A model generated the notes under the pieces. The model saw only the letters and a program-made list of their open reading frames with translations. It was not told the origin of the DNA and did not search any database. The position numbers and the translations under genes are program-made. 64,000 nucleotides of DNA from Arthrobacter sp. Alg241-R88 (GTDB lineage: Bacteria > Actinomycetota > Actinomycetes > Actinomycetales > Micrococcaceae), in assembly GCF_900537115.1 (NCBI RefSeq), contig NZ_UNRG01000004.1:92384-156383 (forward strand). The letters run 5' to 3'. This document shows positions 34,609 to 43,711 of the stretch, piece by piece. Positions within the stretch are counted from its first letter, which is position 1, and every line of letters begins with the position of its first letter.

Positions 34609-36065
34609 ACCAGGCGATACGGCATTCATGGGTAGCGGCGATTGCGATGTTCGCGCTGATCTTCGGCGCCATCAGCTATGTCCAGGTGATTGGCGCCGAA
34701 GAGCTTGAGGCCAACCCGTGGAACCAGCGTGCCATCCTGCAGGACTACTGCAATGACCGCGGCGCGATCGTTGTGGCCGGATCACCGGTGGCCGAATCAG
34801 TGGAGAGCGGTTCGGAAACCTGCGCGTTCCAGCGGACCTACCCGCAGCCGGAGCTGTACGCAGGAATCACCGGGTACTTCTCGCAGAACTACGGGGCCAC
34901 CGGCCTGGAGCAGGCCATGGGCGAGCAACTGGCAGGCAATTCAGACCAGCTCTTCCTGGATCGGGTGGGGCAGCTTTTCCTGGGCAGCCAGCCAAAGGGT
35001 GCGTCGGTGGAACTCACCATCGATCCGGAGATCCAGCAGCTCGCCTACGACCTCATCCCGGAAGGGCAGCGCGGTTCCATTGTGGTCACCAACCCCAAGA
35101 CCGGCGCAATCCTGGCCATGGTGTCCAAACCCTCCTACAACCCCAACCTGGTTGCCACCCAGAATCCCACCGAAGAGTCGGCCAATATCAACGAACTGGT
35201 CAAAGTTCCGGGCATCAACCTGAACCCGAACGTCAGCGGACCCACCGGTGAACTGCTTGCCCCGGGTTCCGTCTTCAAACTCGTGGACACCGCCGCGGCC
35301 CTTGCGTCAGGCAAATACAACAAGGACAGCGAACTTCCCAATCCAGCTGAAATGCCCTTCGACGGCATCCAGTACAAGCTTCCCAACTACGCAGGCGGCA
35401 ACTGCTACACCCGGGACACGGCGGACTTCGCCTTCGCGCTGCAGCAATCCTGCAACACACCGTTCGCCAGTATTGCCCTGGACTTGGGCCGCGACGCGAT
35501 CGCCGAGCAGGCAAGGAAGTTCGGCTTCGGCGAGGACATGGGGGACCAGCTGAAGCTCGGCTACGCCCGGGACAACGGCTTCCCCGACGACCTGGATGCG
35601 CCGGGACTCGCCCAGTCAGCCATCGGACAGCGGGACGTCCGGGCTACGCCCCTGCAGGTGGCCATGATGACCGCGGCCATCGCCAATGACGGGGTGCAGA
35701 TGAGGCCCAACCTGATCAAGACCCTGCGTTCCCCGGACCTTCGTGTCATCGACGAACCGCAGCCGGAACAATTGCGCACCTCAACCACCCCTGAGATCGC
35801 CAACCAGATCACGGAGTGGATGACCAGTGCGGTCAGCCAGGGCATCGCCAACAGGGCAGCGGTCCCGGGAGTCCAGGTGGCAGGCAAAACCGGAACTGCA
35901 GAGTTGGGCAATGGCGTGAACAACTCCTGGTTCACCGGCTTTGCCCCCGCCAACAACCCGCAGGTGGGTGTCACGATCGTTATGGAGGGCGTGGACATCA
36001 CTACCGGCGCACAGCTAACCAGTCCGAATGCGAAGAGAATTTTTGAGGCGGTGTTGAATAAGTGA
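34605..36065 (+). CDS. pbpA: Class B penicillin-binding protein PbpA (transpeptidase)
   Basis: 486 residues. A single N-terminal anchor helix (~9-27) and a dimerisation region are followed by the transpeptidase domain. The active-site motifs are SVFK at about 222, SCN (SxN) in [13 protein letters not shown], and KTG in [12 protein letters not shown]. It cross-links peptidoglycan as partner of the preceding SEDS protein; starts and ends overlap its neighbours by 4 nt. It would be a beta-lactam target. Confidence 0.95.
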   Translation: MNQAIRHSWVAAIAMFALIFGAISYVQVIGAEELEANPWNQRAILQDYCNDRGAIVVAGSPVAESVESGSETCAFQRTYPQPELYAGITGYFSQNYGATGLEQAMGEQLAGNSDQLFLDRVGQLFLGSQPKGASVELTIDPEIQQLAYDLIPEGQRGSIVVTNPKTGAILAMVSKPSYNPNLVATQNPTEESANINELVKVPGINLNPNVSGPTGELLAPGSVFKLVDTAAALASGKYNKDSELPNPAEMPFDGIQYKLPNYAGGNCYTRDTADFAFALQQSCNTPFASIALDLGRDAIAEQARKFGFGEDMGDQLKLGYARDNGFPDDLDAPGLAQSAIGQRDVRATPLQVAMMTAAIANDGVQMRPNLIKTLRSPDLRVIDEPQPEQLRTSTTPEIANQITEWMTSAVSQGIANRAAVPGVQVAGKTGTAELGNGVNNSWFTGFAPANNPQVGVTIVMEGVDITTGAQLTSPNAKRIFEAVLNK

Positions 36066-37789
36066 GGCCTACAACCGGAATCACCCTCGGCGGCAGATTC
36101 CAGCTGACCACGCGGATCGCGATCGGCGGCATGGGCGAAGTCTGGAAAGCCAAAGACCTCGTCCTGGGCCGCATCGTCGCCATCAAGGTGTTGAAAGAGG
36201 AGTACACGGGGGACCCCGGTTTCCTTCAGCGCTTCCGCGCAGAGGCCCGCCACACTGCCCTGCTCAACCACGTTGGCATTGCCAACGTCTTCGACTACGG
36301 CGAGGAAGAGGGCTCCGCCTACCTGGTCATGGAACTGGTCCCCGGCCAGCCGCTGAGCAGCATCATCGAGCATGAGCAGGTGCTGTCCCCGGACCGCACC
36401 CTGTCCATCATCGCGCAGACAGCCCGTGCTCTCTCCGTTGCACATGCCCAGGGATTGGTACACCGCGACATCAAGCCGGGCAACCTCCTGATCACTCCTG
36501 ATGGACGCGTGAAAGTCACTGACTTCGGCATCGCCCGCCTTGCCGACCAAGTGCCCCTCACCCAGACGGGCCAGGTGATGGGCACTGCCCAGTATTTGGC
36601 ACCGGAGCAGGCCACCGGCCAGACGGCCACCGGTTCGTCGGACATCTACTCACTGGGTGTCATTGGCTACGAATGCCTCTCCGGGCACCGGCCGTTCTCC
36701 GGCGAGTCCCAGATCGCCATCGCCCTTGCCCAGGTCAACGACGCGCCGCCGCCACTGCCGGAGTCGCTTCCCACACCGGTGCGGGCCCTCCTGATGTCCA
36801 TGCTCGCCAAGGATCCCAAGAACCGGCCCGCGAATGCAATCAAGCTGGCTGAGGCAGCGGAGGCGATCCGGAACGGAGACGTCAGCGCCGCCCGTGCCGC
36901 CGTCCCGGGAATGCTTCTGTTTGATGCCGATACCGGTCCCATCACGGCACCGGTGGACACAACAACTGCACCCACCGGTGTTATCGGTGCCCAGCGTGAC
37001 ACTTCCGCCACTGCAACCTCTGCGTTGCCGGTGCTGGGTGCCGGTGCTGCCGGTGCCATGGCAGGAATGGCGGCCGGTACCGCAGGATCGGCTGCGGACA
37101 CCGATGAGCCGCAGGGAACGCTCGCCCGCGCCAATGCCCTCGCCGCCGAGCGGAATTGGGTGCCGGAAGAAACAACGTACGACGACGAGCCGGCCGATGA
37201 GCCCGAACGCCGCGGCCGCAGCCCCTGGACCTGGCCGCTGATCGCCCTGATCCTGCTGCTCCTGTTCGCGTTGGTTGGCTTCTTCCTCAACCAGCAGGGC
37301 ATCCTGTTTCCGTCGAGCGACCCCACCTCCTCCGCCCCTTCAAGCAGCACTCAGCCCAGCAGCGCAACCCCCACCCAGACAACGCAGTCGGCCACGCCGA
37401 CACAGACCCGCGCCACACCCACAGTGAGCACGCCCCCGCCGCCGGAAACCGTGAACGTCATTCCTGAGGCCTACTTGGGGAAGGACTACCGGACGGTTCA
37501 GTCGCAGCTTTCCGCCCTTAACCTGGACGTCAGCGTGCAGCCGCAGGTTGATGCGAACTCAGCACCCAACTCGGTGATTGGGTTGTCGCGGTCGGGTCTG
37601 GTGGAAGTGGGCTCGCCGGTGACCATTACCTATGCCGTGGCACCGCCCGCCCCCACCACAACCTCTCCGCCGCCGCCGCCGTCGCCGACATCCACCACTT
37701 CCGCCGTGGCAGCACCCACAGCACAGTCGCCCCTCCCGGATTGCGCCGCCGGCGAGCTGCCGGGTCTGCCTCCGACCTGCAAGCCGTAA
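36062..37789 (+). CDS. pknA: Ser/Thr protein kinase PknA with one PASTA domain
   Basis: 575 residues from GTG 36062. The kinase domain covers ~8-275: [14 protein letters not shown] (Gly loop), the Lys in [20 protein letters not shown] and [10 protein letters not shown]. After a disordered linker there is a membrane helix at ~389-411 and a Ser/Thr/Pro-rich stretch. A single extracellular PASTA-like unit follows at ~463-530 ([25 protein letters not shown]). Mycobacterial PknA has no PASTA, so an external sensor here is notable. It phosphorylates division and wall proteins and should act with PknB. Confidence 0.93.
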   Translation: MRPTTGITLGGRFQLTTRIAIGGMGEVWKAKDLVLGRIVAIKVLKEEYTGDPGFLQRFRAEARHTALLNHVGIANVFDYGEEEGSAYLVMELVPGQPLSSIIEHEQVLSPDRTLSIIAQTARALSVAHAQGLVHRDIKPGNLLITPDGRVKVTDFGIARLADQVPLTQTGQVMGTAQYLAPEQATGQTATGSSDIYSLGVIGYECLSGHRPFSGESQIAIALAQVNDAPPPLPESLPTPVRALLMSMLAKDPKNRPANAIKLAEAAEAIRNGDVSAARAAVPGMLLFDADTGPITAPVDTTTAPTGVIGAQRDTSATATSALPVLGAGAAGAMAGMAAGTAGSAADTDEPQGTLARANALAAERNWVPEETTYDDEPADEPERRGRSPWTWPLIALILLLLFALVGFFLNQQGILFPSSDPTSSAPSSSTQPSSATPTQTTQSATPTQTRATPTVSTPPPPETVNVIPEAYLGKDYRTVQSQLSALNLDVSVQPQVDANSAPNSVIGLSRSGLVEVGSPVTITYAVAPPAPTTTSPPPPPSPTSTTSAVAAPTAQSPLPDCAAGELPGLPPTCKP

Positions 37790-37804
37790 CCGCCAGGACA
37801 GCCA

Positions 37805-39751
37805 ATGAACGAGTCAGCGCGCACACCGTTGCACCGGGAGGACAGCCTCCCGGTGGATAGCCAACGTGTCCTGAGCGGACGGTACGAGGTGGGCAACCTT
37901 ATCGGCCGGGGAGGAATGGCGGACGTTCACCGGGGCCTGGACACCCGGCTCGGACGCACCGTGGCCATCAAACTGCTGCGCGCGGACCTTGCACGTGATC
38001 CCCAGTTCCAGGCGCGCTTCAAGCGCGAAGCGCAGGCTGTGGCGGCGCTGAACCACCCGTCCATTGTGGCTATTTACGATACAGGCGAGCACCTCGTCCA
38101 CGACGGTTCGCATGACAATGTCCGCGTGCCGTACATCGTGATGGAGTTCGTTGAGGGCAAGACCATCCGCGATCTTATCCGGGCCAACGACGTCACTATC
38201 GACCACGCTATCGATTACTGCCTGGGCGTACTCGGAGCCCTCGAGTACAGCCATAAGGCGGGGATCGTGCACCGGGATATCAAGCCGGCCAACGTGATGT
38301 ACTGCCCCGGCAGTGACTCGGTGAAGGTCATGGACTTCGGCATCGCCCGTGCCATTGCCGATTCCTCGGCCACTATGACCCAGACGCAGGCCGTGGTGGG
38401 CACCGCCCAGTACCTGTCGCCTGAGCAGGCACGCGGTGAAACAGTGGATGCGCGCAGCGATCTCTACTCCGCCGCCTGCCTCCTGTATGAAATGCTGACC
38501 TCGCGCCCGCCGTTCGTCGGCGACAGTCCCGTGTCCGTGGCATACCAGCACGTGCGTGAAATCCCGGCACCGGCGAGCAGCCTGAACCCGGAGATTTCGC
38601 CTGCACTGGACACCGTGCTTGCCAAGGCACTGCAGAAGAACCGCGACGACAGGTTCCAGGATGCAGCAGCGTTCCAGCGTGCCCTGCGCGCCGCTAGGGC
38701 CGGCATTCCTGTTGCGGCGGCATCGCCCTCCGAGGCGCCCACCGATCCCAACGATTATGTCCCACCCGCTTCCTCTTCCCCCGCCACTGAAGCCTTTGCG
38801 GTTACGGGCGCGAGCTTCCTGGATGACGCTCCTACGGGACGGCTCGCTGCCATAAGCACACCGGCCGACGACGGCGGCAGTCCCGGTCCCGGTGCTTACG
38901 AACCTTCCACACGGGATGAGTTGCTCCTGGGCCTGCCTTTGGAACGCGAGCGAACCGCACGGCAAAAGTCCCGGCGTCGTGCGTGGATCACGACACTTGT
39001 GATCTTCACCGTCCTCGTCCTGGCCGGCGGCGGACTGTGGCTGTACAGCATCGTGAACCGCCCGGCACCGCCGCCGCCGAAGGTTTCGATTCCGGCGGTG
39101 GCGGCGATGACTGAGTCTGCTGCCCTGCAGGAGCTCTACGGCGCGGACCTCGTGCCCAGAATCGTCCGCGCACAACATGACACGGTACCCAAGGGCACTG
39201 CCATCGGAACGGATCCTGCCTCCGGCGTCGCCGTGGATCCCGGAGCCGAGGTGGTCCTGAATATCAGCGACGGGCCAAGCGCCGTCAAGATTCCAGACAG
39301 CCTGCCGGGCAAAACTGAAGCTGCTGCCCGGGACATGCTCCGCCAGATCGGGTTGATGGGCGCTCCCTCAACCACCACCGCCAACAGCCCCACAGTCCCG
39401 GCTGGCATCGTGATCACCACAAGCCCCGCCCCGGGACAGAGCGTTGGCGTGGGCACAAGCGTTGAGCTGGTGGTGTCCACCGGCAAGGTCGCAGTCCCCG
39501 AACTGCGCGCACGGACCCGGGAAGAAGCAGAAGCGGCTTTGAAGGAACTGGGTCTGGTACCCGCCGTGGTCGAGGCGGAGAACGCGCAGGTGGAACCAGG
39601 CAGGGTCACGGATCAGAGCGACGCCGCTAACGCCGCGGTGGAACAGGGCAAGACTGTCACCATCGTGGTTGCCAAGGCGCCGCCTCCGCCGCCAAGCCCC
39701 TCTCCGACCCCGACGCCCACGCCGACATCCACCAAAAAGGATGACGACTGA
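37805..39751 (+). CDS. pknB: Ser/Thr protein kinase PknB with three PASTA domains
   Basis: 648 residues. Kinase domain ~24-285 (IGRGGMADVHRGLDTRLGRTVAIKLLR, VHRDIKPANVMY, KVMDFGIARA, with activation-loop Thr residues in SSATMTQTQAVVGTAQY). A membrane helix at ~393-415 is followed by three PASTA repeats starting near 425, 493 and 561, and a Pro/Thr tail ending KKDDD. PASTA units bind muropeptides or lipid II, so the kinase senses wall precursors. It begins 15 nt after pknA and closes the operon. Confidence 0.95.
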   Translation: MNESARTPLHREDSLPVDSQRVLSGRYEVGNLIGRGGMADVHRGLDTRLGRTVAIKLLRADLARDPQFQARFKREAQAVAALNHPSIVAIYDTGEHLVHDGSHDNVRVPYIVMEFVEGKTIRDLIRANDVTIDHAIDYCLGVLGALEYSHKAGIVHRDIKPANVMYCPGSDSVKVMDFGIARAIADSSATMTQTQAVVGTAQYLSPEQARGETVDARSDLYSAACLLYEMLTSRPPFVGDSPVSVAYQHVREIPAPASSLNPEISPALDTVLAKALQKNRDDRFQDAAAFQRALRAARAGIPVAAASPSEAPTDPNDYVPPASSSPATEAFAVTGASFLDDAPTGRLAAISTPADDGGSPGPGAYEPSTRDELLLGLPLERERTARQKSRRRAWITTLVIFTVLVLAGGGLWLYSIVNRPAPPPPKVSIPAVAAMTESAALQELYGADLVPRIVRAQHDTVPKGTAIGTDPASGVAVDPGAEVVLNISDGPSAVKIPDSLPGKTEAAARDMLRQIGLMGAPSTTTANSPTVPAGIVITTSPAPGQSVGVGTSVELVVSTGKVAVPELRARTREEAEAALKELGLVPAVVEAENAQVEPGRVTDQSDAANAAVEQGKTVTIVVAKAPPPPPSPSPTPTPTPTSTKKDDD

Positions 39752-39769
39752 AGGGCAGGCCTCAACAGG

Positions 39770-40411
39770 TCAGTGCTGGATGAGCGGGCTCAGCTTGGCT
39801 GCCCGCGCAGCCGCACCCTTCATGCCCAGGGACTCGAGCCAGTTCCCCAGCATCTGGTAACCGCCCTCAGTCAGCACGGATTCCGGGTGGAACTGCACAC
39901 CGCACAGGGGTGCGGTGCGGTGCTGGAGCCCCATCACCACGCCTGACGCGGTTTCCGCCGTTACTTCAAGGACATCGGGAAGCGTGTCCCGCACCGCAGC
40001 GAGGGAGTGGTAGCGGGTGGCCGTGACGGGGGAGGGGAGTCCCGAAAAGACACTGGTTCCGATGTGTTCCACCAGGGAGGTCTTCCCGTGCATAAGTTCC
40101 GGGGCATGGGTCACCTTGCCACCGAATGCCTCCGCCAGCGCCTGGTGTCCCAGGCACACGCCGAACATGGGCACGCTGTTCTCGCCGCACCATTTGATGA
40201 GTTCGATGCAGACTCCGGCTTCAGCCGGGTTGCCAGGGCCGGGAGAGATCAGCACGCCGTCGCGGGTGCCGGCCAGTTCGGTGGCCTCCGCCAGGGTGAC
40301 GTCGTCGTTGCGGACAACTGTGGTCTCGGCGCCAAGCTCCTGGAGGTAGCCCACCAGGGTGTAGACGAAGCTGTCGTAGTTATCCACCACGAGGATCTTG
40401 GTTGTGGTCAT
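39770..40411 (-). CDS. Glutamine amidotransferase component (anthranilate/aminodeoxychorismate synthase II)
   Basis: 213 residues from ATG 40411 (MTTTKILVVDNYDSFVYTLVGYL). Class I glutaminase: oxyanion segment LISPGPGNPAEAG, nucleophile Cys in FGVCLGHQALAEAFGG, and His/Glu in GVQFHPESVLTEGG. It supplies ammonia from glutamine to an anthranilate or aminodeoxychorismate synthase. In actinobacteria the copy next to pknB is usually annotated TrpG or PabA, and no synthase partner lies here. Its ATG overlaps the stop of the upstream 56-aa gene (ATGA). Convergent with pknB. Confidence 0.92.
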   Translation of the reverse strand: MTTTKILVVDNYDSFVYTLVGYLQELGAETTVVRNDDVTLAEATELAGTRDGVLISPGPGNPAEAGVCIELIKWCGENSVPMFGVCLGHQALAEAFGGKVTHAPELMHGKTSLVEHIGTSVFSGLPSPVTATRYHSLAAVRDTLPDVLEVTAETASGVVMGLQHRTAPLCGVQFHPESVLTEGGYQMLGNWLESLGMKGAAARAAKLSPLIQH

Positions 40412-40578
40412 GGCTGGCTTACGGAACCAATCGTTGAGTCGGTGAATTGGGTGTACTCGGACATCCACGGGAAAAGGAACTGAACCATCAATACCAGTGC
40501 GCCGGCGATCAGCACCAGCGAGGTGGCGATCCGCAGCCACAAAGGCCCTGGAAGATGGCGGAAAATCCAGCCGTACAT
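40408..40578 (-). CDS. Small membrane protein, 56 aa
   Basis: A short frame from ATG 40578 to TGA 40408, below usual ORF cut-offs. The peptide starts MYGWIFRHLPGPLWLRIA and has one hydrophobic helix at ~15-37 (RIATSLVLIAGALVLMVQFL), with a short external tail. GCTGAGC separates its ATG from the sortase stop by 2 nt, and its stop overlaps the glutaminase ATG (ATGA), so it is in the same coupled operon. Such a mini-gene between the sortase and glutaminase is, as I recall, common in Micrococcaceae. Function unknown. Confidence 0.8.
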   Translation of the reverse strand: MYGWIFRHLPGPLWLRIATSLVLIAGALVLMVQFLFPWMSEYTQFTDSTIGSVSQP

Positions 40579-40580
40579 GC

Positions 40581-41402
40581 TCAGCCCTTTCCAATCGCTG
40601 CGGCAACCTGGGCTGCGATTTCAACAGGCGGACCGGCTGATGCAGGGCGCCAGCTGTCCAGCAGCGCGTAGGCGATAATGCGTTCTTCCGCCCCGAAGCG
40701 GGGGTTGCAGCTGGTCATGGTGAGGAAGCTTTCCGTGGGGGTAACGCCCGGAAGTGTGGGCACGGGCTCCAGGACGTCCGTTCGCGACGGCATCACGATC
40801 TGGTTGTTGCGGAAAACATACACGTAGTATCCGTCCTTGGTCTGGACGTAGATCTTGTCCCCCGGAACCAGGGTGTGGATATTGTCCAGGACCGCACCAT
40901 GAGTCTGGCGATGCCCCGCAACAGCGAAATTACCAACCGCTCCCGGCATGGCCGTGTTGGTGTAGTGCCCCAACCCGAGCGTGTCCAGTACGTCACTGGT
41001 GGTCCCCTGGACGATGGGCCGGGTGTAGTTTTCGCCGAACCGGGGAATGTACATGATCCCGATGGTGCCGGCGTGGCCGGGCGCTGCCGAAACTGCGGGC
41101 GGACCGAAATCTTCAGGGGCTGCCGGCGCGTCCGGGGCGGCTGGAGCGGCAGCACCGAGGTCCTGTGCAAACTCCTTGATGACTTCGCTCTGCTTGGCGT
41201 CGGACTCCACGTTGGTCCACCACAGCTGCCAGGCAACAAAAAGAAGAAGAATGATCCCGGCTGTAATAAGCAGCTCACCCACCACCAGGACTGCCCCGCG
41301 CAAAATGACGACGCCGGCAGCGGGCGCAGCAACGGGCCGCGCCTTCTCCTGCAGTACCACGGGTTCTCCTCCCGGCGGTTGCGATGGGCGTTGGTGACCC
41401 AT
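40581..41402 (-). CDS. Class E sortase
   Basis: 273 residues. A basic N-terminus leads to a membrane helix (~40-60, GELLITAGIILLLFVAWQLWW) and the sortase beta-barrel. The catalytic His is in FAVAGHRQTHGAVLDN, the Cys in LTMTSCNPRF, and the Arg in GAEERIIAYAL. Class E enzymes anchor LAXTG-type surface proteins in high-GC Gram-positives. No sortase substrate gene is visible here. Its location by crgA and the pknB operon is conserved in actinobacteria. The start at 41402 is divergent from crgA. Confidence 0.93.
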   Translation of the reverse strand: MGHQRPSQPPGGEPVVLQEKARPVAAPAAGVVILRGAVLVVGELLITAGIILLLFVAWQLWWTNVESDAKQSEVIKEFAQDLGAAAPAAPDAPAAPEDFGPPAVSAAPGHAGTIGIMYIPRFGENYTRPIVQGTTSDVLDTLGLGHYTNTAMPGAVGNFAVAGHRQTHGAVLDNIHTLVPGDKIYVQTKDGYYVYVFRNNQIVMPSRTDVLEPVPTLPGVTPTESFLTMTSCNPRFGAEERIIAYALLDSWRPASAGPPVEIAAQVAAAIGKG

Positions 41403-41533
41403 GACTACGGCTAGAATTGGCTGCTAGTAAGAATCCAGATTTGACCAAGATCGCGCAGACCGCTGGCAACTTCCTTCTTGCAGGATATCAAGCCCGGAAC
41501 GCCGAGCTTGCCTCAGCCCGCCAAGGAGAACCC

Positions 41534-41785
41534 GTGCCCGAGTCAAAGCCTCGCAAGAAGACCGCCAGCACCCCCCAGCAGGCTTCGTCGCAGGCCTACA
41601 AGCCCAACCCCGTCTGGTTCAAGCCGGTCATGTTCGGCCTGATGATCATCGGCCTCTTCTGGATCATCACGTTCTACATCAGCGAAGGCCAGCTGCCGGT
41701 TGCGGCGTGGGAATCGTGGAACATCGTGGCCGGCTTCGGCATCGCAATCATCGGCTTCCTCATGACCACCCGGTGGCGCTCCTAG
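41534..41785 (+). CDS. crgA: Cell division protein CrgA
   Basis: 83 residues from GTG 41534, which has a strong AAGGAG ribosome site; the upstream in-frame ATG at 41417 lacks one. A Lys/Ser/Thr-rich N-terminus is followed by two membrane helices (WFKPVMFGLMIIGLFWIITFYIS and IVAGFGIAIIGFLM) with the motif ending TTRWR, typical of CrgA. It helps recruit divisome proteins and coordinate FtsZ in actinobacteria. A TAGAAT-like -10 appears about 120 bp upstream. Confidence 0.93.
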   Translation: MPESKPRKKTASTPQQASSQAYKPNPVWFKPVMFGLMIIGLFWIITFYISEGQLPVAAWESWNIVAGFGIAIIGFLMTTRWRS

Positions 41786-41817
41786 TTCCTGGCGGCGGTC
41801 CAGCCGTCGGCACAACG

Positions 41818-42453
41818 GTGAGCGGTGGTCCAGCCTCTGACCGGCCTGCTCACGGCGGTGCAGTCGTAGGCGAGGACGGCCTCGCCCGGCCGGCGTGGGC
41901 ATCCACTGACCCACTCCTGCGCGATTATTACGACAATGAGTGGGGCCTTCCTGTCATCGATGAACAGGGGCTCTACGAGCGTATCTGCCTGGAGGGGTTT
42001 CAAGCAGGACTTTCCTGGGCCACGATCCTCCGGAAGCGCCCTGCGTTCCGTGCCGCCTTTGCGGGCTTCAACCCGGATGCGGTAGCGCTGTTTACCGAAG
42101 CCGACGTCGACCGGCTGCTGCAGGATCCCGGCATCGTCCGGAACCGGTTGAAGATCCGGTCCGCGGTGGCAAATGCACAGGCCACACTCGCGCTGCGCCA
42201 GGAAGGCGGCCTGGTGGAGTTTGTCTGGCAGTTCAAACCAACAGACACACCCCGCCCGGCAGTCCACACCGACATCCCCACGCAGTCCCCGGAATCGGTT
42301 GCCCTGTCCAAGGCATTGCGGAAGAAGGGATTTTCCTTCGTCGGCCCCACCACCATGTTTGCCCTCATGGAAGCCATTGGCATGGTGGACACGCACCTGT
42401 TGGACAGCCACCGCCGTGGATCTTCAGGAATCTGGCCGCGGCCCCACGCCTGA
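41818..42453 (+). CDS. tag: DNA-3-methyladenine glycosylase I (TagI family)
   Basis: 211 residues from a GTG at 41818; the exact start is uncertain because no clear ribosome site exists. It has the helix-hairpin-helix glycosylase core: LRDYYDNEWGLPVIDEQGLYERICLEGFQAGLSWATILRKRPAFRAAF, and the C-terminal VGPTTMFALMEAIGMVDTHL. It removes 3-methyladenine from DNA in base excision repair. Relative to E. coli Tag, the N-terminal zinc Cys and His are replaced (ARPAW, YYDNEWG) and the C-terminal HxxxC is HRRG, so the zinc snap is missing. Confidence 0.85.
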   Translation: MSGGPASDRPAHGGAVVGEDGLARPAWASTDPLLRDYYDNEWGLPVIDEQGLYERICLEGFQAGLSWATILRKRPAFRAAFAGFNPDAVALFTEADVDRLLQDPGIVRNRLKIRSAVANAQATLALRQEGGLVEFVWQFKPTDTPRPAVHTDIPTQSPESVALSKALRKKGFSFVGPTTMFALMEAIGMVDTHLLDSHRRGSSGIWPRPHA

Positions 42454-42483
42454 TTCCCTGGTTTTCCCCAACTGTTGGGAAAG

Positions 42484-43630
42484 TTATCCACACTGTTGAA
42501 AACCTGAGGGCACCAGTAGAAAGCCGGCCTCACGACCGCCAAGCAGCGGGAACGGGCCAATCATGCCACCCGGATGCAGTTATTAACAGTGTGGAAGACC
42601 TGTGGATAACCAGGCCCTCTAAGTAGGGCCTGCCTTAACGGTCCGGAGGGACGGCTAACGGTCCCGGCGGACGGGGTGGTGGCTGGTGATGGATATCCGG
42701 TTGAATGCGTTCATAGTGATCGCCAGCCAGCTGACAATCGAGAACTCCTCTTCCGTGAGGTGCTCGCGCGCGAACGCTTCCTCCTGGGCCTGGGCATGAT
42801 GGTCCGGCAACTCGGTGATGCTTTCGGCCAGTGCAAGGGCGGCCCGTTCCTTTTCGGTGAAGAGGGCCGTCTCGCGCCACGCGGGGAGCACCGCCAGGCG
42901 CTGTCCGCTCTCGCCCGCCTTGAGGGCATCCCTGACATGCAGATCCAGGCAGTAAGCACAGCCGTTGAGCTGCGATATCCGGACGTGCAGGAGCTCCACT
43001 GTCTTCCCGTCCAGCCCGGCGGCCTCTGCGGCCTCCCGCACTTTAAGCCCCAACCCGTTCAGTGCCCGCCAGAGGACAGGATGTTGCTTGTCGAGGAAGA
43101 TGTGCTGCGTGGTGGCGCTCAATAGGTACTCCTGGGTCGGACGGCAATGGCAGGCGCAAAAAGTGGCAGGCACCTTTGCGTTGAAACTGCGGACTGGCAC
43201 CAAGCTTCAACTACCCGCGCCAGGTTGTCCACTTACCAACACAGCGATACCCACAAGTTATCCACAACTGTGGAAACTGTGGAAGCTGCAAGCGGGTCGT
43301 CACTCCTTTCGCACCGCGGTGCGGGCAATTACGGCCACGCGATTACACCGGTGTCACTTATTAACACTGTGCAAAACGCTGTTGAAAGAAGCCTACGCAA
43401 GCCTGGGATGCTGCCAATCTGGGCTGTCTTCCACTGTTTTATCCACAGACGGCTGCTTTTTCGGGCTTTTGTCCACTTAAGCACAGCACTATCCCCAAGA
43501 GTTATCCACAGCTGTGGATTGCAAGCCGTCCTGCTTCCCGGAATTCCCGCGGACTGGCGGGAAAACTGGTTTCCCGAGACGAACTACACGCATGTAAGTT
43601 ACCAACACTGTGGATAAGTCCTGTGGATAA
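42484..43630. other. Cluster of seven perfect DnaA boxes outside oriC
   Basis: Exact TTATCCACA 9-mers occur on the plus strand at 42484-42492, 43258-43266, 43439-43447 and 43502-43510, and on the minus strand at 42601-42609, 43609-43617 and 43622-43630. Weaker relatives include 43225-43233 and 43469-43477 (TTGTCCACT) and TGTGGAAAC/TGTGGAAGC repeats at 43269-43286. All perfect boxes fall in intergenic DNA on either side of the AhpD-like gene. About 0.01 perfect boxes would be expected by chance in this length. By analogy with DnaA-box clusters such as datA or DARS in E. coli, it could titrate or reactivate DnaA. Confidence 0.82.
42655..43122 (-). CDS. AhpD-like/carboxymuconolactone decarboxylase-family protein
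   Basis: 155 residues from TTG 43122, chosen because AGGAG stands eight bases before it; no ATG gives a sensible N-terminus. The AhpD motif NGCAYCLDLHVRDA holds the CxxC redox pair and the downstream His. WLAITMNAFNRISITSHHPV closes the family domain. Such proteins act as peroxidase or reductant partners in thiol antioxidant systems. The gene is flanked on both sides by the DnaA-box cluster, so its promoter may be sensitive to DnaA. Confidence 0.87.
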   Translation of the reverse strand: MSATTQHIFLDKQHPVLWRALNGLGLKVREAAEAAGLDGKTVELLHVRISQLNGCAYCLDLHVRDALKAGESGQRLAVLPAWRETALFTEKERAALALAESITELPDHHAQAQEEAFAREHLTEEEFSIVSWLAITMNAFNRISITSHHPVRRDR

Positions 43631-43635
43631 GAAAA

Positions 43636-43662
43636 GGCCCCGACATCGGTTATGTCGGGGCC
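43636..43662 (-). terminator. Intrinsic terminator after the rhomboid gene
   Basis: The 11-bp stem GGCCCCGACAT (43636-43646) pairs with 43652-43662 around a 5-nt loop. On the minus strand TTTTC follows. It lies 50 nt beyond the rhomboid stop and only a few bases from the last DnaA box. Confidence 0.85.
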
Positions 43663-43711
43663 CTCTTGAGAACGGGACGGCGTCAGCCCTTCGGGCTGCA
43701 TACCTTTGTGG

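Noticed and set aside
37814..39178. 454-residue frame antisense to pknB
   Set aside because: Shadow of the kinase gene; no ribosome site or recognisable motif.
43225..43477. TTGTCCACT sequences at 43225 and 43469 as further DnaA boxes
   Set aside because: Two mismatches to TTATCCACA; possibly weak sites but not counted as boxes.
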